This document shows positions 6,292 through 10,929 of a stretch of 10,929 nucleotides of DNA, in pieces. This DNA is from JARLFX01 sp036404255. Its GTDB lineage: Bacteria; Acidobacteriota; Terriglobia; Terriglobales; Acidobacteriaceae. Below the pieces are notes generated by a model. It was not told the DNA's origin. It was given only the letters and a program-made list of their open reading frames with translations, and did no database searches. Every line of letters starts with the position of its first letter. Position 1 is the stretch's first letter. The stretch is taken from positions 1 through 10,929 of the forward strand of contig DASWOP010000227.1 in NCBI GenBank assembly GCA_036404255.1, given 5' to 3'. Both the position numbers and the translations under genes were made by a program.

Positions 6292-6304
6292 GACTAAACT
6301 AGTC
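6292..6304 (-). promoter_or_regulatory. IscR/Rrf2-like operator, site 1
   Basis: GACTAAACTAGTC is an exact match to the GACTNNNNYAGTC core. On the minus strand it reads GGGACTAGTTTAGTCTCC. It starts 42 bp from site 2 and 38 bases before the SRPBCC GTG start, so it could act on that gene's promoter as well as on the receptor. Confidence 0.55.
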
Positions 6305-6329
6305 CCTGATCCAAGAAAAGAGCCTGCCT

Positions 6330-6962
6330 GTGCGCTATCGCTACAAAACAACTCACTGGATTCCGTACCCCATCGAGCTGGTCTTCGCCTTCTTTGCCAA
6401 CCCGCATAACCTGCCTTCGCTCATGAAGAAGTGGCAGTCCATGCGCCTGGAAGAAGCGATGATCGCTCCCCCGCCGCCGCGCCCCGTCGCACCGGACCCT
6501 GTCCACCGCGTACACACCGTCGCCGCTGGCACTGGAAGCTCGATCACCTTCAGCTTCCGCCCCATACCGTTTTCGCCGGTACGTCTGCCATGGGAGAGCA
6601 ATATCTCGCAATTTACGTGGAATGAGTCATTCGCGGACATAGCAGTGCGCAGTCCCTTCAAGCACTGGGAGCACCTGCATTTATTTGAAGTAGAGACCCG
6701 CGCCAACGCCGCTGGCGTCCTGGTACAGGGCACGCAGGTAAAGGATGACATCACCTACGTTCCACCAGGCGGCGAAGGCCTCATGGGTCGCCTGCTGCAC
6801 GATCAGGTCATCCACCGCATGGTGCACGATCTCTTCAAAGAGCGCCAAAGAAAGCTGGCGAAGATCCTCCCAACCATCATGGGCCGGATTATCCCCATCA
6901 GCACCCAATCATCGCCAGGGACCGCACCTAGTCTGGCTATACCCGGAAGTTCCCCGGTGTAG
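6330..6962 (+). CDS. SRPBCC ligand-binding domain protein (COG4276-like)
   Basis: A predicted cytoplasmic protein of the START/Bet v 1-like SRPBCC fold, the class that binds hydrophobic ligands; the ligand and role are unknown. It has 210 residues against about 150-165 usual. The domain spans roughly residues 1-180: an opening strand ending in HWIPYPIELVFAFFANP, then LPSLMKKWQ, FRPIPFSPVRLPWES, FADIAVRSPFKHWEHLHLFE and GTQVKDDITYVPPGG, closing with a helix (LLHDQVIHRMVHDLFKERQRKLAKIL). The last about 25 residues are Pro/Ser-rich and look disordered. The GTG at 6330-6332 is taken as the start because the conserved N-terminal strand begins right after it; the Shine-Dalgarno (AAGAG) is weak. It is the only plus-strand gene here, divergent from the receptor and convergent with the beta-lactamase gene 34 bases away. 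Confidence 0.85.
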   Translation: MRYRYKTTHWIPYPIELVFAFFANPHNLPSLMKKWQSMRLEEAMIAPPPPRPVAPDPVHRVHTVAAGTGSSITFSFRPIPFSPVRLPWESNISQFTWNESFADIAVRSPFKHWEHLHLFEVETRANAAGVLVQGTQVKDDITYVPPGGEGLMGRLLHDQVIHRMVHDLFKERQRKLAKILPTIMGRIIPISTQSSPGTAPSLAIPGSSPV

Positions 6963-6996
6963 CCAGCCGATACACCCCGCATCTGCCGTTGCGTCT

Positions 6997-7884
6997 CTAC
7001 TTCTGCGCCGCCAGGTACTTCTCAAACGTGCGTTCGGCCTCTTCGATGGCAACGCGATACCCCTGCGGATCCACCCAGACCTCGTCACCCTCCCGGGGCA
7101 TCCGCTCCACCTTCTCCAACAGTCCAAAATGCTCGCCGTGATTTGCCAGAAAAACGTCACACGGTAGTGACTTGTAAAGAGCGAAGCTGCGCCGGAAATC
7201 ATCCGCAATGCCCGGATAAGACGCCGGATGTCCCGGTGCATCCACCAGCCGGAAATCAGACCATAGCGTGTACCCACCAGCGATCACTACGTTGCGGAGC
7301 GTCCCCGCCGGCTCACCGGGAATATGCATGCGCACCGTCCATGTCGTGCAGCCTCGGGTATGCCCTCCGGTCCGGTGCGCCGTCAACGTTACCCCGCCCA
7401 GCGTCACCGTGTCGCCATCGTGCAGGATGCGGTCCACATGCGCCGCCGGAAACGTCGGAATAGACCCCGAGGCATGCAGAAAGTCTGTGAGCCCTCCCGA
7501 TTCAACCACCTCGGCGTCATACTCCATCACCTCGAGTTGGGCATGCGTCTCTCGCCGGACCTCAGCCAGCCCACCCGCATGGTCAAAGTGGGCGTGCCCC
7601 GTCAGCAATATCTTCGTATCGTCCCACCGGAACCCAAGCTTTTCCACGCTGGCCCTGATCTGCGGCGGCGACGACGGCAGATTGCCGTTGATCAATATGT
7701 TCCCCGCCGGAGTCGTCACCAGGTATGCAGCCAATCCCTGGCTGCCCACATAGTAGAGATTGTCGGCAATGCGAAACGGCGCAAGCGGCGCCGTCCACTT
7801 GGGCTGGATCTGCGCGTCCATGCGCAACATAAAGATCATGAGCAGGCACACAAGGCCCGCTCCCCGCAAACGCTGAGTTCTCAT
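6997..7884 (-). CDS. bla: Subclass B3 metallo-beta-lactamase
   Basis: A secreted (periplasmic) zinc hydrolase that opens beta-lactam rings, of the B3 subclass (L1/FEZ/AIM-like). It has 295 residues with a signal peptide ending near DAQ (residue 24). All six B3 zinc ligands are visible: H97, H99, D101 and H102 in TGHAHFDHAGG, H175 in TGGHTRGCTTW and H249 in FLANHGEHFGL. Further family features are the NLYYVGSQGLAAYLVTT strand and ILINGNLPSSPPQI. The ATG at 7882-7884 is the only sensible start, because an in-frame TGA lies upstream; AGGG abuts it directly, which is too close for ideal translation. Activity is inferred from the intact site, though substrate range cannot be read from sequence, and related MBL-fold hydrolases with other substrates exist. 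It is likely monocistronic, convergent with the SRPBCC gene and downstream of dxs's terminator. Confidence 0.9.
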   Translation of the reverse strand: MRTQRLRGAGLVCLLMIFMLRMDAQIQPKWTAPLAPFRIADNLYYVGSQGLAAYLVTTPAGNILINGNLPSSPPQIRASVEKLGFRWDDTKILLTGHAHFDHAGGLAEVRRETHAQLEVMEYDAEVVESGGLTDFLHASGSIPTFPAAHVDRILHDGDTVTLGGVTLTAHRTGGHTRGCTTWTVRMHIPGEPAGTLRNVVIAGGYTLWSDFRLVDAPGHPASYPGIADDFRRSFALYKSLPCDVFLANHGEHFGLLEKVERMPREGDEVWVDPQGYRVAIEEAERTFEKYLAAQK

Positions 7885-7963
7885 CCCTCAGATATAACCC
7901 ACCGCCATGAGGAATACCGGCCACCGTACTCACTTTGTTAACCACCGGCCGGCCTATCGCCTT

Positions 7964-7995
7964 AAACAGAAAAGGTACGGGCAGTCGCCCGCACC
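7964..7995 (-). terminator. Rho-independent terminator of dxs
   Basis: In the minus-strand transcript GGTGCGGGC (plus-strand 7987-7995) and GCCCGTACC (7974-7982) form a 9-bp stem with one G-U pair and a GACT loop, followed by TTTTCTGTTT. It starts 21 bases past the dxs stop codon, which separates dxs transcription from the beta-lactamase gene. Confidence 0.8.
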
Positions 7996-8015
7996 TCTCC
8001 ATACCTTCCAGGCTT

Positions 8016-9905
8016 TTACCGAACAGCCAGCCGCCTCTTCGCAATCGCATCCAGGTACGGCAGAGCCTTCTGGTAAGCTGCCGCCGCGGTCAAACCATAC
8101 TTCTCCCGCAGCGCATCCACCTTGCCATGCTCAATGAACTCATCCGGCCAGCCGACACGCACCACCGGCACGTCCAGCCCAGCCGCGCTCAAAGCCTCCA
8201 GCACCGCTGACCCAAAGCCACCCATCAGCACATGGTCTTCAAACGTTACGATCAGCCCGACCTGCCGCGCATAGCGCTCGATCAGTTCCTTATCCAGCGG
8301 CTTGGTAAACCGCGGATTGATCACCGCAGCCGACAACCCATCCCGTTCCAGCATCTCGCCCAGTTCTGAAGCCAGCGGAAGCAGCGCACCCAGCCCGAAG
8401 ATAGCCACATCGGAACCATCGCGGATTACCTCGGCCTTGCCCACTTCAATCGCCACCGGAACATCCTTCACCGTCACGCCCGTCCCAATACCCCTCGGAT
8501 ACCGCACCGCGCTCGGCCCCGGATGCAGCAGCGCCGTATACAGCATGTCCGCCAGTTCATCCTCATCCTTCGGCACCATGTGAATGATGTTTGGAATCCC
8601 GCGCAGGTAGCTGATGTCGAAGAGCCCATGATGCGTCGGCCCGTCGTCGCCCGAAAGCCCGCCGCGGTCCATGCAGAAGACTACCGGCAGATTCTGCAGA
8701 CACACATCATGCACAATCGGATCGAACGCGCGCTGCAGGAACGTCGAGTAGATGGCGCAGAACGGCTTGTAGCCCTTGGTCGCCATACCCGCCGCAAAGA
8801 TCACCGCATGCTCTTCCGCAATGCCCACGTCAAAGTACCGGTCCGCATGCTTCGGCCGGAAAAGGTCCAGCCCGGTGCCGTTCGGCATCGCCGCCGTAAT
8901 CGCGACCAGCTTCGGATCGCGGTCCGCCAGCTTACACAGCGTCTCCGCGAACACCTCCGAATAGGTCTTCTGCCCCGTCGGCTTGGTCTCGCCCGTCTCC
9001 GGATCGTACGGCCCCAGCCCATGAAACTTCTTCTGCTTCTCCAGCGCCGGCTGGAAGCCCTTGCCCTTCTGCGTGATCAGATGCAGCAGCACCGGCTTGT
9101 TCAGTTGCTTCAGAAACTTGAACGTCTCGATCAGCATCGGCAGATCGTGCCCATCCAGCGGCCCATAGTAGCTCAGGCCAAACTCCTCAAACAGGATCGA
9201 CGGTCCCAGCAGCCCCTTGGCCGCCTCCTCCGCCTTGCGCGCCACATGCAGCGCCGCCTTGCCGCCAAAGCGCTCCACCAGCTCCACGGCCTTGTCATGC
9301 AGGCTCACGTAGCTCGGATGCGTCACCACCTTATGCAGATACGAAGCGATAGCGCCGACGTTGCGGTCGATCGACCACGCATTATCGTTCAACACTACGA
9401 TCAGCCGTTTGGTCTGCGCCGCAATGTTGTTCAACGCCTCATACGAGATGCCGTTGGTCAGCGCCGCATCGCCCACCAGTGCGACCACATGCTCTTTGCC
9501 GCCGTTCATGTCCCGCGCAACAGCCATGCCCAGCGCGGCAGATATCGCCGTTCCCGCATGCCCTGCGCCATAGCTGTCGTGCGCGCTCTCCGTGCGCAGC
9601 ATAAAACCGTTCAGCCCGCCCGGCTGCCGGATCGTGTCCATCTGCTTCTCGCGCCCGGTCAGCATCTTGTGTACGTAGGCCTGGTGGCTCACGTCGAACA
9701 CAAAGCTGTCCGCCGGCGTGTCGAAGACGTAGTGCATCGCGATCGTGATCTCCACGACGCCAAGGTTCGGCCCAATATGTCCGCCGGTCTTTGAGACACA
9801 GAGGATAAGACGCTCGCGAATCTCCTCGGCCAGTGTCTGTAGTTGCGGTATCGTCAGCTTTTTGACATCTGCCGGCGACTCAATAGTATCCAGAATAGTG
9901 CTCAT
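8016..9905 (-). CDS. dxs: 1-deoxy-D-xylulose-5-phosphate synthase
   Basis: DXS condenses pyruvate with glyceraldehyde-3-phosphate, using thiamine diphosphate, to give DXP, the first step of the MEP isoprenoid route and a precursor of thiamine and pyridoxal. The ATG start gives 629 residues, near the usual 620-640. Visible motifs: SKTGGHIGPNLGVVE (His43), FDVSHQAY (His74), ESAHDSYGAGHAGTAISAALGMA, the cofactor motif GDAALTNGISYEALNN (145-160), LNDNAWSI, YGPLDGHD, catalytic Glu364 in DVGIAEEHAV, DRGGLSGDDGPTHHG, and the C-terminal MGGFGSAVLE. The third residue of the ThDP/Mg motif is Ala rather than the common Gly (GDA for GDG). The ATG (9903-9905) is preferred over an in-frame TTG or GTG about ten codons upstream because AGGG precedes it by four bases and the N-terminus then matches the family. 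The DAHP synthase gene lies 317 bases upstream on the same strand. Confidence 0.95.
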   Translation of the reverse strand: MSTILDTIESPADVKKLTIPQLQTLAEEIRERLILCVSKTGGHIGPNLGVVEITIAMHYVFDTPADSFVFDVSHQAYVHKMLTGREKQMDTIRQPGGLNGFMLRTESAHDSYGAGHAGTAISAALGMAVARDMNGGKEHVVALVGDAALTNGISYEALNNIAAQTKRLIVVLNDNAWSIDRNVGAIASYLHKVVTHPSYVSLHDKAVELVERFGGKAALHVARKAEEAAKGLLGPSILFEEFGLSYYGPLDGHDLPMLIETFKFLKQLNKPVLLHLITQKGKGFQPALEKQKKFHGLGPYDPETGETKPTGQKTYSEVFAETLCKLADRDPKLVAITAAMPNGTGLDLFRPKHADRYFDVGIAEEHAVIFAAGMATKGYKPFCAIYSTFLQRAFDPIVHDVCLQNLPVVFCMDRGGLSGDDGPTHHGLFDISYLRGIPNIIHMVPKDEDELADMLYTALLHPGPSAVRYPRGIGTGVTVKDVPVAIEVGKAEVIRDGSDVAIFGLGALLPLASELGEMLERDGLSAAVINPRFTKPLDKELIERYARQVGLIVTFEDHVLMGGFGSAVLEALSAAGLDVPVVRVGWPDEFIEHGKVDALREKYGLTAAAAYQKALPYLDAIAKRRLAVR

Positions 9906-10084
9906 CCAGCCCTGTTCCGCGACGTCGTGCACCAAATTGCCGCTACAAAAATAGCTCGCACCCCGCGATCATTCCGCCCGCATGGGCACGCCACTGAAAC
10001 CGCGCCACCCACACTCCTGTGCAATCCTATCAGTATACCAATCCAGCCTAATATCCCGCAGAATCCGCTTCTCAGGGAATATCC

Positions 10085-10129
10085 TGCATTGCTCTTGGGG
10101 ATGCAATGTCTGTATTGCTTTGGGGGATT
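10085..10129. repeat. Imperfect direct repeat, two copies
   Basis: TGCATTGCTCTTGGGGATG (10085-10103) and TGTATTGCTTTGGGGGATT (10111-10129) agree at 15 of 19 positions, with starts 26 bp apart. The second copy runs into the REP-like hairpins. Confidence 0.45.
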
Positions 10130-10132
10130 AAG

Positions 10133-10152
10133 CCCCCGGCTTCAGCCGGGGG
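10133..10152. repeat. REP-like hairpin A
   Basis: CCCCCGGCT and AGCCGGGGG form a perfect 9-bp stem around a TC loop. The form (GGCTTCAGCC core, tiny loop) is that of REP elements mobilised by RAYT (Y1-type) transposases. No such transposase is in the window. Confidence 0.65.
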
Positions 10153-10153
10153 A

Positions 10154-10173
10154 GTGCAGGCTTTAGCCTGCAC
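10154..10173. repeat. REP-like hairpin B
   Basis: GTGCAGGCT and AGCCTGCAC form a perfect 9-bp stem around a TT loop, one base from hairpin A. The core GGCTTTAGCC also recurs at 10201-10210, next to the DAHP synthase stop codon, within a poorer stem. With hairpin A this forms a BIME-like pair downstream of the DAHP synthase gene. Confidence 0.65.
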
Positions 10174-10222
10174 GGCAAGTTGCATCAATTAGTAGAAGAG
10201 GGCTTTAGCCTCGGAGATCTCT

Positions 10223-10929
10223 CTACAATCCTTCAAATGAGGACATTGCCCCCACGCCAACCCGCGCCCGCCGCTGCTGAGTCGCCCCAGCCAGCTCCTT
10301 GAGCAGCGTATAGGTCTCCGGCCAGTCGATGCAGGCATCCGTGATGCTCTGTCCGTAGACAGGCGCCTTGCCATCGACCAGGCGCTGCGCCCCGGCAACG
10401 AGATTGCTTTCGATCATCACACCCATGATCCGGCTATTGCCGCCTGTCACTTGTGCTGCCACGTCGTGGCATACGGTGCCCTGCCTGCGATAGTCTTTGC
10501 CGCTGTTGGCATGGCTGCAGTCGATCATGATGCGTGGCTTCACGCCAGCCTTCTCCATCTGCTCGGCGGTAGTCGCCACAGCAGCGGCGTCGTAGTTGGT
10601 GATCTGCCCGCCACCGCGCAGGATCACGTGGCAATCAGGATTGCCCGCGGTCAGCAAAATAGCCGACTGTCCACTCTCCGTAGTTCCCAGAAACGTATGC
10701 GGATGGTTTGCGGAGAGGATCGCATCCACCGCGATTTTGACGTTGCCGGAGGTGCCGTTCTTGAAGCCCACCGGGCACGATAGTCCCGAAGCAAGCTGCC
10801 GGTGCACCTGGCTCTCCGTCGTCCGCGCGCCGATAGCGCCCCAGCTCACCAGGTCTGAGATGTACTGCGGCGAAATCATGTCGAGATACTCCGTCCCCGC
10901 CGGCACACCCATCTCCGCCAGGTCCAGCA
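10223..10929 (-). CDS. Type I 3-deoxy-7-phosphoheptulonate (DAHP) synthase, 5' end cut by window edge
   Basis: DAHP synthase joins phosphoenolpyruvate and erythrose-4-phosphate in the first committed step of the shikimate pathway. About 235 C-terminal residues are visible of an expected 350; the start is beyond the right edge (an internal Met at 10910-10912 is not the start, since the frame continues upstream as LDLAE). It follows E. coli AroG/AroF/AroH closely: GTEYLDMISPQYISDLVSWGAIGARTTESQVHR, PVGFKNGTSGN, the metal His in MIDCSHANSGKD, the metal Glu in GVMIESNL and the metal Asp in SITDACIDW. The first metal Cys and most residues that set Phe, Tyr or Trp feedback lie in the missing part, so the isozyme type cannot be named. 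The C-terminal tail RRARVGVGAMSSFEGL is slightly extended. dxs follows on the same strand after a long spacer with hairpins, so co-transcription is uncertain. Confidence 0.93.
   Translation of the reverse strand, partial: LDLAEMGVPAGTEYLDMISPQYISDLVSWGAIGARTTESQVHRQLASGLSCPVGFKNGTSGNVKIAVDAILSANHPHTFLGTTESGQSAILLTAGNPDCHVILRGGGQITNYDAAAVATTAEQMEKAGVKPRIMIDCSHANSGKDYRRQGTVCHDVAAQVTGGNSRIMGVMIESNLVAGAQRLVDGKAPVYGQSITDACIDWPETYTLLKELAGATQQRRARVGVGAMSSFEGL

Larger units (their letters stand above)
9906..10222. other. Intergenic region between DAHP synthase and dxs
   Basis: This 317-base gap holds the dxs promoter region, a 26-bp-period direct repeat (10085-10129), two abutting REP-like hairpins (10133-10173) and the palindrome GAGATCTC (10214-10221) at the DAHP synthase stop codon. 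On the minus strand TATACT (plus-strand 10032-10037) is a plausible -10 for dxs, but no good -35 stands 16-18 bases before it. I see no gene or RNA here. Confidence 0.55.

Noticed and set aside
6110..6329. Fur box in the receptor promoter region
   Set aside because: I looked for a GATAATGATAATCATTATC-like inverted sequence and found nothing close.
8523..9794. A 423-codon open frame on the plus strand
   Set aside because: Antisense to dxs, Arg/Gln/His-rich, with no recognisable domain; a shadow of the dxs codons.
10133..10173. Intrinsic terminator for the DAHP synthase gene
   Set aside because: The stems are strong but no T-run follows either one on the minus strand, so a REP-like element is the better description; it may still affect the 3' end.

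Overview
The window looks like chromosomal DNA of a moderately GC-rich Acidobacteriota bacterium, most likely of the Acidobacteriaceae/Terriglobia type. This placing is inferred from protein flavour and from the intergenic repeat families, not from a search. It carries nine protein genes, eight on the minus strand and one (an SRPBCC protein) on the plus strand. No tRNA, rRNA, CRISPR array or insertion sequence is visible.

Left part (1-1653): the start of a division and cell-wall (dcw) cluster read leftwards. mraZ comes first, then rsmH, which runs off the left edge. Upstream of mraZ is a row of GTGG boxes at 10-bp pitch that fits a MraZ autoregulatory operator. The mraZ-rsmH spacer is filled with degenerate AGGGATT/AGGGAAC repeats, and one 15-base piece of these also follows the stop codon of piuC far away. 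Next (1654-2586) come a four-helix DUF2127 membrane protein and a repeat-bearing spacer with two copies of a dispersed TGTCATTCTGAG-type repeat.

Middle (2587-6962): an iron-uptake pair, a TonB-dependent siderophore receptor with an N-terminal STN domain followed by a PiuC/YbiX-type Fe(II)/2-oxoglutarate hydroxylase, separated by two strong hairpins. The receptor is divergent from the SRPBCC gene. The shared control region holds three same-orientation imperfect palindromes spaced 41 and 42 bp apart that resemble IscR/Rrf2 half-site pairs. The outer two flank and the middle one overlaps a candidate receptor promoter. This is the most interesting regulatory structure in the window.

Right part (6963-10929): a secreted subclass B3 metallo-beta-lactamase with a complete set of zinc ligands, convergent with the SRPBCC gene; then dxs (first step of the MEP isoprenoid pathway) with a clear intrinsic terminator and an altered GDG cofactor motif; then a spacer with two adjacent REP-like hairpins; then the C-terminal two-thirds of a type I DAHP synthase (first step of the shikimate pathway), cut by the right edge.

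Most of the gene content is conserved housekeeping. The parts worth a second look are regulatory and repetitive: the triple operator, the MraZ box array, the stop-codon-linked repeat and the paired hairpins. I see no clear evidence for a wholly new multi-gene system.
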